The notes under the pieces: model-generated
The model's database searches: none
What the model saw: only the letters and a program-made list of their open reading frames with translations
Told to the model about the DNA's origin: nothing
Assembly: GCA_902826505.1 (NCBI GenBank)
Contig: CADEFG010000060.1
Coordinates: 1-11,489 of the forward strand
Direction of reading: 5' to 3'
Source: an uncultured Acidobacteriota bacterium
GTDB taxonomy: Bacteria > Acidobacteriota > Blastocatellia > Pyrinomonadales > Pyrinomonadaceae
DNA: 11,489 nucleotides
Program-made: the position numbers and the translations under genes
Shown: positions 1 through 6,128 of the stretch, in pieces
Layout of the letters: each line of letters starts with the position of its first letter
Position numbering within the stretch: the first letter of the stretch is position 1

Positions 1-1281
1 CGACGAACCGCCGACTGCCTGTAAAGTGATCGTATTTGTGCCTTCGACCAATCTCGCCAGCGGAATATTGGCGGTCCAGGGAGTTCGTTCGTAGTTGGAA
101 AAACTGATCTGACCGACGGCGACTCCGTTCAACACCACCGCAACGCGATGAGGAACGGCGGTTAAACCTTGCAAATCCACGCCCAAGGTTGCCGTTTGTT
201 CGCTGTCGGTGGCAATCTCGCTGAGATTTAAGGTCTGATTTGAGGCGGTGCCGTTGACGACCGTCCCAAACCAATTTTCACGCGCGCCGTTCAATACGGA
301 AGTGACGCGCAACATTCTGTCCTTTCTTTCCGCCGTCACCTGTGTCCAGCTATAATTGGCGGATTGAAGATAGGTTTGCGAAACGCGATTTATTCTTTGT
401 CCGGGAGTTGTATCGGTGATCAACCAGTAAACATTGGCATTCGTTTGCAGGGTGTCGATGTTTTGCCCGAAAAACTCCATCGAACCGTCAGCGTTGACAA
501 CGATCGGCTGTTCGACGCCGCCGACAAAAAGCTTCCAGTTTTCCGAATCAAAACTGTTGAAACCGTGCTCCGTCAAACTCTGCGCGTCGATGTGATAAAT
601 TCCGCGATTGCGAACTTCGATTTTGAGCGCGTTCGGATCGTTCGTCAGCAAATTGCCGTCCGCCGCTTGCGGACTCTGATTTTTGCTCTTTTTCAAGACC
701 GGCGTTAAAAAATTCACCCGATCGATCTGTTGACGCTGCCCGTCGGCACGATTATTAAATGCCGAAATCGTTTCCGATTCGGTTGCCGCATCCGTTTTTG
801 AAAAACTCATCTGCGGAAAAACCGGTCCGAACCAACGGCTTTGCGAATTGACATCAACCGCTTCGAGCCAGTAGTAAACATTCAGCGAATCAGTGCGGTC
901 ATAAAAATTATATTCGCTTCCCGCCGGTAAAATTCCGGTGCTGACCTTGAGAAAACTGCCTGCCACCATTTCTTCGTTGACGAGAATTCGCTGTCCTTTA
1001 TCTTCGCGCCAGAGCTTGAATCCGAGCGTGTTTTGCTCGAAACTCGTTTTCCACGTCAATTTTGTCGCGCCGGAAAATGTTTCGGCTTGAAAACCGTCCA
1101 ATTTCACATCGGCGACGATCTTTGATTTTGTTGTTTTATTGGCAACGGATTTTGATTTGTCGCCCGCCGCTTTGACGCTTGAGGTCAGCGAGATCATGAC
1201 AAAGCTGAATACTAAAAATGCAGAAACGATTTTTCTGCACAGTTGAGTCGTTATTTGGACACCTTTATTTTCACCAAACAT
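1..1281 (-). CDS. Secreted C25-family (gingipain-like) cysteine peptidase, N-terminal part, cut by the window edge
   Basis: The reading frame is open from an ATG at 1281 to the left edge (427 codons), so the C-terminus is missing. An in-frame TAA lies just upstream of the ATG, and AGGGAG sits 10 nt before it. Residues 1-38 form a signal peptide (basic stretch near 16-17, hydrophobic core 18-33, cleavage near VKA-AG), so the product is exported. Residues about 60-150 resemble the fibronectin-III-like module (LTWKTSFEQN, LGFKLWRE, YYWLEAVD) that precedes C25 peptidases in Acidobacteriota and Myxococcota. Residues about 225-295 match the C25 propeptide pattern: IYHID at 228-232, MEFFGQNID at 268-276 and VYWL at 284-287. 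The His/Cys catalytic domain would lie further on and is not in the window. C25 enzymes are surface or secreted endopeptidases, and related proteins (PorU) process type IX cargo. The family call rests on these patterns. Whether the enzyme is active cannot be seen. Confidence 0.75.
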   Translation of the reverse strand, partial: MFGENKGVQITTQLCRKIVSAFLVFSFVMISLTSSVKAAGDKSKSVANKTTKSKIVADVKLDGFQAETFSGATKLTWKTSFEQNTLGFKLWREDKGQRILVNEEMVAGSFLKVSTGILPAGSEYNFYDRTDSLNVYYWLEAVDVNSQSRWFGPVFPQMSFSKTDAATESETISAFNNRADGQRQQIDRVNFLTPVLKKSKNQSPQAADGNLLTNDPNALKIEVRNRGIYHIDAQSLTEHGFNSFDSENWKLFVGGVEQPIVVNADGSMEFFGQNIDTLQTNANVYWLITDTTPGQRINRVSQTYLQSANYSWTQVTAERKDRMLRVTSVLNGARENWFGTVVNGTASNQTLNLSEIATDSEQTATLGVDLQGLTAVPHRVAVVLNGVAVGQISFSNYERTPWTANIPLARLVEGTNTITLQAVGGSS

Positions 1282-1381
1282 TAATTATTTGCTCCCTAAA
1301 TAGAAATGGATTTTTTTCGCGATATTTCGAAAATTTTTGATTTGTAGAATTGATTTCGGGGAATAAGGTTTGGAATTTCGG

Positions 1382-1406
1382 TCAATTTGAACGAATGTCA
1401 AATTGA
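1382..1406. promoter_or_regulatory. Operator-like palindrome in the C25 peptidase leader
   Basis: A perfect 9-bp inverted repeat, TCAATTTGA (1382-1390) and TCAAATTGA (1398-1406), is separated by 7 nt. It lies just downstream of the predicted transcription start for the peptidase gene. The centre-to-centre spacing of 16 bp would suit a dimeric repressor on one DNA face. A similar half-site (TTCAATTTA) overlaps the -10 element. The binding protein is unknown, and the AT-rich context raises the chance of a fortuitous match. Confidence 0.35.
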
Positions 1407-1426
1407 ATAATTTTTCCGCCACATTC

Positions 1427-1456
1427 AATTTAGATTGTTGGCAATAATTTTGTCAA
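1427..1456 (-). promoter_or_regulatory. Sigma-70-type promoter for the C25 peptidase gene
   Basis: On the minus strand a perfect -35 hexamer TTGACA (1456-1451) is followed after 18 bp by TAAATT (1432-1427), a 4/6 match to the -10 consensus. The predicted transcription start near 1420 would leave a leader of about 140 nt before the ATG at 1281. This is the best promoter match I found by eye in the window. The rest of 1282-1481 is AT-rich and shows no ORF. Confidence 0.5.
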
Positions 1457-1481
1457 GATAAATTTTGTTTAACGATGTGTG

Positions 1482-1515
1482 AAAAAAATAAGTCGGTCAA
1501 CTTGACCGACTTATT
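1482..1515 (-). terminator. Rho-independent terminator of the sigma/anti-sigma unit
   Basis: A perfect 12-bp stem (1487-1498 with 1504-1515) with a 5-nt loop is followed on the minus strand by a run of T (complement of 1482-1488). It starts 28 nt after the anti-sigma stop codon. It also insulates the C25 peptidase promoter, whose -35 element lies about 25 nt further on. Confidence 0.85.
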
Positions 1516-1543
1516 GCTCAAAAAGACAATTTGTCACTAAAAT

Positions 1544-2389
1544 TTACTGTTTATTGCGTAGTTTGATCTCCAGTTTTCCGCCGCCGCGCGTGACGGTAAT
1601 ATTTTTAACATTGAGAGTTTTGGCAGAAACCGGTTCGTTTGAAACCGTCTGATTGTCAATGGCTTCGACAATATCATTTTCCCTGATGCCGGAGCTTTCG
1701 CCGACGCCGTTTTGAACAACCGATTTGACAATCCATTTACCGTTTTCGAAAGCCGCATTGATGCCAAATTGGGCAAGAATTTCTTTGACCGGCAGCGAAG
1801 TTACTTTTTCGACATTTTGCGGTTTCTGAGGAATGACATTTGAGCTAAAGTTCGGTACAACAATCTCCGGAGGTTTTACGGATTTCAACTCAGAACCATT
1901 AAAATTATCATTTTTCCCCTCACGTTTTTTCTCGGGTTTCGGTTTTTGAGGATTATTTTCGGCAATTTCATTTTCCGGAATTTTCGGCAAATTTTGACTC
2001 AAATTTGAAACGGCTAAATTTTCATTTGTGTTTTCGTTTTCTGTCGTCGTGGGAAATGTCGAAGCCATCGTATTTTGCGGCAGCGACGAATTTGTTTTTT
2101 CCGGCGAACCGTCGGCGATGACCGGAACGTTATTTGATGAAAAGATTCCGCTGGTGTAAGCCAGAAAGCTCAACGCAAAAATCATCGCGAGCGCCGGCAG
2201 TGCGTAGCGAAACGCCAAGCCGAAACGCGGCTGAAAAGCGTTTGAATTCGTATTGGCGATTCGCGCCTTGAGTTTAAAATCGAAATCTTTCGGCGCGTCA
2301 ACTTTTTTTAGAGAAAGACACAGTTCGCGCACCTTTTGTTCGTCAGGGCTTAAAATTTCGTGGTCGTTGGTTGATTCTTCCGTTATCAT
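1544..2389 (-). CDS. Single-pass membrane anti-sigma-factor-like protein with a C-terminal PDZ domain
   Basis: This 281-residue protein is encoded 2 nt after the stop of the ECF sigma gene, so the two are almost certainly co-transcribed and translationally coupled. Residues 1-58 are a cytoplasmic segment (LKKVDAPKDFDFKLKARI at 27-44) of the type seen in anti-sigma proteins of Acidobacteriota. There is one Cys and no zinc-binding HxxxCxxC motif. Residues 64-82 form one transmembrane helix. Residues 85-195 are a low-complexity Asn/Pro/Lys/Glu linker. Residues about 200-280 form a PDZ domain, with GVGESSGIRENDIVEAIDN at 228-246 as the usual ligand-groove and D-x-I signature. The inferred role is to hold the sigma factor at the membrane and release it on a periplasmic cue sensed by the PDZ domain, perhaps unfolded protein C-termini. 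The PDZ domain and helix are clear. The anti-sigma role rests on context and the N-terminal pattern. Confidence 0.75.
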   Translation of the reverse strand: MITEESTNDHEILSPDEQKVRELCLSLKKVDAPKDFDFKLKARIANTNSNAFQPRFGLAFRYALPALAMIFALSFLAYTSGIFSSNNVPVIADGSPEKTNSSLPQNTMASTFPTTTENENTNENLAVSNLSQNLPKIPENEIAENNPQKPKPEKKREGKNDNFNGSELKSVKPPEIVVPNFSSNVIPQKPQNVEKVTSLPVKEILAQFGINAAFENGKWIVKSVVQNGVGESSGIRENDIVEAIDNQTVSNEPVSAKTLNVKNITVTRGGGKLEIKLRNKQ

Positions 2390-2391
2390 TT

Positions 2392-3027
2392 TCAGTCAAA
2401 ATAATTTTTTAGTTTATCGCGCAAAAGCCCGCGTGCGCGGCTGATGCGCGATTTTGTCGTGCCCAGCCCGAGTCCTAAAATTCGGGCGATTTCCTCGTAA
2501 CTGAGTTCCTGAATCTCGCGCAAAACGATCGGCGCCCGATATTTGTCGGGCAAGGTCGCGATCGCCTTTTCGATCGTCCGGTTGCGCTCGTTTTCAATCA
2601 GATCTTCATCGGGCAAAGATTTTTCGTCGGGCGGATGAAATTCCTGCGTTTCATTATCTTCGCCCTGAAAAAAACTTGTCAGCGAAAGCAGCTTGCGCCG
2701 CCGTTTTTTACGGATTTCGCTGATCGCCAGATTTGTCGCAATCCGGTAAATATAGGTCGAAAAAGCATAGTCCGTGTGATAGCGTTCGAGCGCAAAATAC
2801 ACGCGGACGAACGTTTCCTGCGCCAGATCGACCGCTTCCTCGTAGTCGTTCAGCATCCGGAAAAGATAATTTGTCAATTGATTCCGGTAGCGGTTGACGA
2901 TTTCGGCAAATGCCGCTTCGTCGCCCTGTTTGGTGGCTTCGATCAGCTGATGGTCGGACTCTCGTTTAGCGGACACGGTTTTTTCTCGCACCTCCGCATC
3001 CCGATTCTCGAATTTGTCCAAAGCCAT
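2392..3027 (-). CDS. ECF RNA polymerase sigma factor, RpoE-like
   Basis: This 211-residue sigma-70-family factor of the ECF group redirects RNA polymerase to its own target promoters. Sigma region 2 spans about 37-112, with the core-binding and -10-recognition helices visible (DLAQETFVRVY at 67-77, FSTYIYRIATNLAIS at 89-103). A charged linker follows (121-150), then region 4 at about 152-205 with the helix-turn-helix LSYEEIARILGLGLGTTKSR (175-194). A Lys/Arg-rich stretch (KKRRRK, 107-112) closes region 2. The first 25 residues before the conserved part are longer than usual. The ATG at 3027 lacks a strong Shine-Dalgarno. The gene pairs with the PDZ anti-sigma-like gene downstream. Its upstream DNA holds a weak hairpin and the heptamer palindrome, so autoregulation from 3028-3067 is likely but I cannot identify the ECF promoter. 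Confidence 0.9.
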   Translation of the reverse strand: MALDKFENRDAEVREKTVSAKRESDHQLIEATKQGDEAAFAEIVNRYRNQLTNYLFRMLNDYEEAVDLAQETFVRVYFALERYHTDYAFSTYIYRIATNLAISEIRKKRRRKLLSLTSFFQGEDNETQEFHPPDEKSLPDEDLIENERNRTIEKAIATLPDKYRAPIVLREIQELSYEEIARILGLGLGTTKSRISRARGLLRDKLKNYFD

Positions 3028-3060
3028 ACACTCATACTTTTTTACAATAGAATTTCAATC

Positions 3061-3103
3061 AAAACAAAAGCCGCCTTACGTTTTAAGTCACGCCTGACGG
3101 CTT
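3061..3103 (-). terminator. Weak hairpin with U-rich tail, possible terminator before the sigma gene
   Basis: On the minus strand AAGCCG pairs with CGGCTT (3098-3103 with 3068-3073). There is a 5x5 internal loop, an inner CGT/ACG pairing, and then TTTTGTTTTG. It could end the transcript of the secreted-protein genes upstream. The stem is short and interrupted, so the call is tentative. Confidence 0.3.
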
Positions 3104-3121
3104 GAAAGGTTGCAAAAAGTA

Positions 3122-3203
3122 AATCGTGAATCGTGAATCGTAAATCGTAATAAGTAAAACGGGTTTATTGCATATGACAATTTACGATTCACGATTCGCG
3201 ATT
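3122..3203. repeat. Inverted pair of heptamer tandem repeats (AATCGTG/AATCGTA)
   Basis: Four head-to-tail 7-bp units (AATCGTG twice, AATCGTA twice) fill 3122-3149. The reverse complement of the same series occupies 3180-3203. The 24-bp arms 3122-3145 and 3180-3203 match at 23 of 24 positions and enclose 34 nt. The right arm runs into the stop codon (3202-3204) of the neighbouring minus-strand gene. The strict 7-bp period and perfect pairing set it apart from ordinary intergenic DNA. It resembles the short tandemly repeated repetitive (STRR) sequences described in cyanobacteria. Confidence 0.85.
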
Positions 3204-3813
3204 ATTCAACAGGTTTGACCGTCAAAACCAGAAACATCAATTCACCGGGTTTTGAAGTTGCCAGACTTCCGATCACGGTCGCTTCATTTTCACTTAAGCT
3301 AAAGCGCGTCGTCGAGATGCCGACCGAATCGTAATTAACGATTGGCGCAGTTTTTTCGCTGGCGTCCTTGACCCTTTCAGTCATTACAGGAATCCGCGCA
3401 TCGAATTTGAAATATTCAAATTGAAGTGTGTTGCGTCCGCTTGAATTCGGCAGATTCCGCAGATTCATAAGCGCCCATTCCGAAAAAACAGGTGCGGCGT
3501 TGTCTGGATTTTGACTGAAATCGCTAAGCAGGCTTTTGTATTTGATGGAATTTGATGTTCGCTGAAGAGATGTCGTCGTCAGGCGATAGTCTGAAAAAGC
3601 GTAAAGAGTTTTCAGTTTTTTGACGACATTTGAAAGCGTCGGCGGAACGACATTTTTTTCGGCGGCGTTGTTTGAAGCAATCAAAATTTGCAGGACAACT
3701 TCATAACACTGGTCGGCTGGCGGCGTTTTGGTTTCGTTTTGCGCGAAAGAATTGGTGACGCTCAAAACTGATAGAAATAGAAATAGTTTAAAAATAAATT
3801 TCGGCTTGTTCAT
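3202..3813 (-). CDS. Secreted protein of unknown function
   Basis: I do not recognise a named family. The 203-residue product has a clear signal peptide (hydrophobic 6-19, cleavage at SFA-QN after residue 24), so it acts outside the cytoplasm. The mature part contains a segment (about 56-85, PPTLSNVVKKLKTLYAFSDY) and a C-terminal strand pattern (FSLSENEATVIGSLATSKPG, then FLVLTVK) that recall small secretin-like or pilotin-like hypothetical proteins of Acidobacteriota. I give that as a weak resemblance only. The start is well supported: AAGGAG lies 8 nt before the ATG at 3813. It follows the LolA-like gene by 89 nt on the same strand with no obvious terminator between, so the two may be co-transcribed. 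Its stop codon lies in the heptamer palindrome, and codons 2-6 are complementary to its own leader. Confidence 0.75.
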   Translation of the reverse strand: MNKPKFIFKLFLFLSVLSVTNSFAQNETKTPPADQCYEVVLQILIASNNAAEKNVVPPTLSNVVKKLKTLYAFSDYRLTTTSLQRTSNSIKYKSLLSDFSQNPDNAAPVFSEWALMNLRNLPNSSGRNTLQFEYFKFDARIPVMTERVKDASEKTAPIVNYDSVGISTTRFSLSENEATVIGSLATSKPGELMFLVLTVKPVE

Positions 3814-3881
3814 TGGTTTTACTCCTTAAAATAAATAAATCGGGTACTGCTCATAAACCCTTTTCACCAACAAGCCGAAAT
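3798..3881 (-). promoter_or_regulatory. 13-nt leader/start-region complementarity that could loop out the ribosome-binding site
   Basis: The minus-strand leader contains ATTTCGGCTTGTT (3881-3869). Its exact complement AACAAGCCGAAAT (3810-3798) begins immediately after the ATG as codons 2-6. Pairing gives a 13-bp stem with a 58-nt loop that holds the Shine-Dalgarno AAGGAG (3827-3822) and the start codon at its base. Such a stem could restrict initiation. Alternatively it is the trace of a small inverted duplication. Confidence 0.4.
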
Positions 3882-3902
3882 AAAGTTGCAAAGATTTTTT
3901 TA

Positions 3903-4733
3903 TTAGCCTTCCTGAAACATCGTTTCCTCGATCTTTTGCCCGAACGTGATTGTTCCGACTTCGATCTCCTCGATCTGTTTATCGTTTGCCCAAAGCACTG
4001 TCCGGTAAGGAACCAAAGTGCCTTGCGCATATCGGTAATCGTAATATTTTCGTTTATATTTAATGCCGGTTACTTCGTATTCGAGCATCATCACGCGGAA
4101 ACTTTTTGAACTGACATAAAAACGCGTACTGCGATTTTGTTTATCCGTCACGTCGAGCAAATAAAAATCGACGCCCATTATTTTTTCGCGTCCCGAAAGC
4201 TTCAGCGTGGCTTCGTTTTCCTTATAACGAAGAAGGGCTTCAAGTCCGTGCCAGATTTGACTTTGGAATGAGCTTGAAGCGTCTTCGCGCGGTGTGAAAA
4301 CCGAATCGTTATAAAGTCCGAAGATTTTTTCGCCGGTGTAAATCAGGGCATATTTGGCGTCGGGAAATGTCTGGTCAAAACGAATTTTTTCCTTGTTCAG
4401 ATTGTCGCCGCGCAAAATCCAGCGTTCGTAATTTGCCGATTCGGTTTTGCCGGCAGAATTGGTGAGCGAGATTTTGCCGCGTTCGAGCGTTGTTTTACGA
4501 ATTTGATTGAGATTTTGTCTGCCGAGCAGACCGCCGTAGATATAAATCGCTGATTCGGCAATCTGATCAGCCGTCGCCGTTTTGAGATCGGCATTCGGCT
4601 GTTTAGGATTGGATTTTTCCTCTTTTTTATCCGTTTTATCCTTGCTGACGGTCACGTTTTGAGCGAAAGCGAGCGAAGCACTTGTCAAAATCAATAAAGT
4701 GAACAAAATGATGGTTCTAAAACTCAAAAACAC
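3903..4733 (-). CDS. Secreted LolA-like protein, function unknown
   Basis: I place the start at the GTG at 4733 (276 residues), because AAGGAG lies 8 nt upstream and the protein then begins directly with a signal peptide (FLSFRTIILFTLLILTSASL, cleavage AFA-QN after residue 24). A longer in-frame ATG at 4871 would bury that signal peptide under 46 extra residues. Residues 26-52 are a Lys-rich linker. The rest is a beta-rich domain: a short helix at 56-70, then strands including ERWILRGDNL (103-112), KYALIYTGEKIFGLYND (127-143), GVDFYLLDV (187-195), TRFYVSSKSFRVMMLEYE (203-220) and GTLVPYRTVLW (238-248). This order (ligand loss, GVxxYxLxV, xxRFYVxxKxF, xGxxxPY) is typical of LolA/LppM-like lipoprotein or lipid carriers. 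Export is clear. The fold is inferred and the ligand unknown. Confidence 0.75.
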   Translation of the reverse strand: MFLSFRTIILFTLLILTSASLAFAQNVTVSKDKTDKKEEKSNPKQPNADLKTATADQIAESAIYIYGGLLGRQNLNQIRKTTLERGKISLTNSAGKTESANYERWILRGDNLNKEKIRFDQTFPDAKYALIYTGEKIFGLYNDSVFTPREDASSSFQSQIWHGLEALLRYKENEATLKLSGREKIMGVDFYLLDVTDKQNRSTRFYVSSKSFRVMMLEYEVTGIKYKRKYYDYRYAQGTLVPYRTVLWANDKQIEEIEVGTITFGQKIEETMFQEG

Positions 4734-4870
4734 TAAAATTTCTCCTTGGTTATTTGTTCGGTTTTGGCAGACTAAATGCGGATTGTAACATAAACCATCC
4801 GATTCGGCACAACTTTCCGCGATAAATACAGTTGAATTGATGAAAAACCCTTTCGAAAAGATGCTTTTCA

Positions 4871-4905
4871 TTTGTTATTTAATATTTATCATTTATCATT
4901 GACGG
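4871..4905. repeat. Degenerate heptamer tandem repeat directly before trmL
   Basis: Five consecutive 7-mers can be read here: TTTGTTA, TTTAATA, TTTATCA, TTTATCA, TTGACGG. Two are identical and the others are diverged copies. The array ends one base before the trmL ATG, so it occupies the place where a Shine-Dalgarno and -10 element would be expected, and none is visible. Confidence 0.6.
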
Positions 4906-4906
4906 G

Positions 4907-5368
4907 ATGCTTCATATTGCGCTGGTCGAACCCGAAATTCCGCCGAACACGGGAAATATTGCCCGTCTCTGCGCCGCCACTTTTACGGAACTGCATATCG
5001 TCGGCGCGACCGGTTTTCGGATGGATGACCGGACTTTGAAACGCGCCGGACTCGATTATTGGAACGAAGTTCGGCTTCACCGGCATCTTGATCTCGAACG
5101 GCTTTACGAGGCGTTGCCCGCTTCGCGTTTTTTGTATTTTACGACAAAAACCGATAAAACCTATGCGGACTGGCAATTTAAGGACGGCGATTGTCTGATC
5201 TTCGGGCGCGAAACCCGCGGTTTGCCCGAAGATTTGCTCCGGAAAAATTGGGAACGCTGTCTAACGATCCCGATGCCGAACAAAAACGTCCGCAGTTTAA
5301 ATCTCGCCAATAGCGTCGGGATCGTCCTCTACGAAGCCCTCCGGCAACTCGGGTTTTCCGCCGGATGA
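4907..5368 (+). CDS. trmL: tRNA (cytidine(34)-2'-O)-methyltransferase TrmL
   Basis: This 153-residue SPOUT-class enzyme transfers a methyl group from S-adenosylmethionine to the 2'-O of the wobble nucleotide (C34 or cmnm5U34) of tRNA-Leu isoacceptors in the cytoplasm. The sequence is full length for TrmL (YibK). Visible family marks are LVEPEIPPNTGNIARLCAA (6-24), the LKRAGLDYW segment (44-52), FGRETRGLP (99-107) forming part of the SAM site, IPM (121-123), and the knot segment RSLNLANSVGIVLYEA (129-144). All the usual conserved residues I know of are present. The ATG at 4907 has no clear Shine-Dalgarno, because a heptamer array fills the upstream bases. The alignment of the first residues (LHIALVEPEIP) supports this start. 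The gene stands alone on the plus strand, divergent from the LolA-like gene, and ends in its own hairpin. Confidence 0.95.
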   Translation: MLHIALVEPEIPPNTGNIARLCAATFTELHIVGATGFRMDDRTLKRAGLDYWNEVRLHRHLDLERLYEALPASRFLYFTTKTDKTYADWQFKDGDCLIFGRETRGLPEDLLRKNWERCLTIPMPNKNVRSLNLANSVGIVLYEALRQLGFSAG

Positions 5369-5389
5369 TTTTCCGGCTCTGAGTTTTTT
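5360..5389 (+). terminator. Terminator hairpin overlapping the trmL stop codon
   Basis: GCCGGA (5360-5365) pairs perfectly with TCCGGC (5372-5377) around a 6-nt loop that contains part of the TGA stop. A T6 run follows at 5384-5389 after a 6-nt spacer. The spacer before the U-tract makes it weaker than a standard rho-independent terminator. Confidence 0.5.
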
Positions 5390-5422
5390 CTGAATTTATC
5401 CTGAATTTATCCTGAATTCCTG
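5390..5422. repeat. 11-bp tandem repeat downstream of trmL
   Basis: CTGAATTTATC occurs twice head to tail (5390-5400, 5401-5411), followed by a diverged third unit CTGAATTCCTG (5412-5422). It lies in the 149-nt gap between trmL and the BON gene and codes for nothing visible. Confidence 0.75.
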
Positions 5423-5517
5423 CCGAAACGAGCAAAAAAATGACATCTTTTACCGTCTGTTATTCATCCATAAATTGTAGAGTTTATGGAATTTTTTTTG
5501 GTAGGAGAATTAAAATT

Positions 5518-6072
5518 ATGAAAGTCATTAGAAATTTTATCGTATTATCGATCGCCATCTTAGCTGTTTCATTCGTGTCCGTAAACGCGCAGGATTTTTC
5601 AGAAGCCAAATCAACGCAAACCCTTGAAAGAAAAGTTTTCAAGGAGCTGATCAAACTTCCGTATTACGGCGTTTTCGATCATATTGCTTTTAAGGTTGAC
5701 GGCAACAACGTCACTTTATCCGGAAAAGTCGCGGTCGCGAGAAACAAAAAAGACGCGGAACGTTGGGTCAAAGATATCGACGGCATCGGCAACGTTGTCA
5801 ACAACATTGAAATTTTGCCGCTTTCGGGTTTCGACAATTCGATTCGCCGGCAAATGCTTCGGACATTTTCCAGAAACGGCGGCGGTCTTTACCGCTATCT
5901 GCAAGAGCCGAATCCTTCGGTCAGAATAATTGTTGAGAACGGTCATGTCACGCTTGAAGGTTATGTTTCGGGACGCGGCGATTATAATCTGGCAAATATT
6001 CTGGCAAACGGCGTGAGCGGCGTTTTTAGTGTCCAGAATAATTTGATCGTCGGAAAAGAACAATATCGTTAA
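5518..6072 (+). CDS. Secreted protein with two BON domains
   Basis: I use the ATG at 5518 (184 residues), because TAGGAG lies 10 nt upstream and a signal peptide follows at once (hydrophobic 7-22, cleavage VNA-QD after 24). An upstream in-frame ATG at 5440 would add 26 residues ahead of the signal. BON domain 1 spans about 36-101, with the core strand pair IAFKVDGNNVTLSGKVA (56-72) and a GNVVNNIEIL end (91-100). BON domain 2 spans about 108-178, with VRIIVENGHVTLEGYV (135-150) and GVFSVQNNLIV (168-178). BON domains in periplasmic proteins such as OsmY bind phospholipid or stabilise the envelope, often under stress. A structural role in the periplasm or at a membrane is therefore inferred. The gene ends with a strong terminator shared with the convergent kinase gene. 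Confidence 0.88.
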   Translation: MKVIRNFIVLSIAILAVSFVSVNAQDFSEAKSTQTLERKVFKELIKLPYYGVFDHIAFKVDGNNVTLSGKVAVARNKKDAERWVKDIDGIGNVVNNIEILPLSGFDNSIRRQMLRTFSRNGGGLYRYLQEPNPSVRIIVENGHVTLEGYVSGRGDYNLANILANGVSGVFSVQNNLIVGKEQYR

Positions 6073-6097
6073 TTTGCCTTTTTGTTTTCCGACCCGC

Positions 6098-6128
6098 AAA
6101 GACCGGATAATCTATCCGGTCTTTTTTT
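6098..6128 (+). terminator. Strong rho-independent terminator between the BON gene and the convergent kinase gene
   Basis: AAAGACCGGATA (6098-6109) pairs perfectly with TATCCGGTCTTT (6113-6124), and a T7 run covers 6122-6128. The T-run overlaps the TAA stop codon (6127-6129) of the minus-strand kinase gene. In the minus direction the same stem is followed by only three T, so it would work less well for the kinase transcript. Confidence 0.9.

Noticed and set aside
364..708. A 114-codon plus-strand ORF across the C25 peptidase gene
   Set aside because: It lies opposite a long frame with signal peptide, FN3-like and C25 propeptide patterns. Its own product has no recognisable motif and no ribosome-binding site.
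3122..3203. The AATCGTG repeats as a CRISPR array
   Set aside because: The units are 7 bp, contiguous and without spacers, and no cas gene is nearby.
4700..4725. GATGGTTCTAA near 4710 as another copy of the kinase-leader motif
   Set aside because: Only 11 nt match, it lies inside a coding sequence in the opposite orientation, and a match of this length can occur by chance.
3903..4871. Longer version of the LolA-like gene starting at the ATG at 4871
   Set aside because: It would place 46 residues before a clear signal peptide, whereas the GTG at 4733 has AAGGAG 8 nt upstream and starts directly with the signal.
5440..6072. Longer BON-protein start at the ATG at 5440
   Set aside because: The extra 26 residues precede the signal peptide, and the ATG at 5518 has a good TAGGAG 10 nt upstream.
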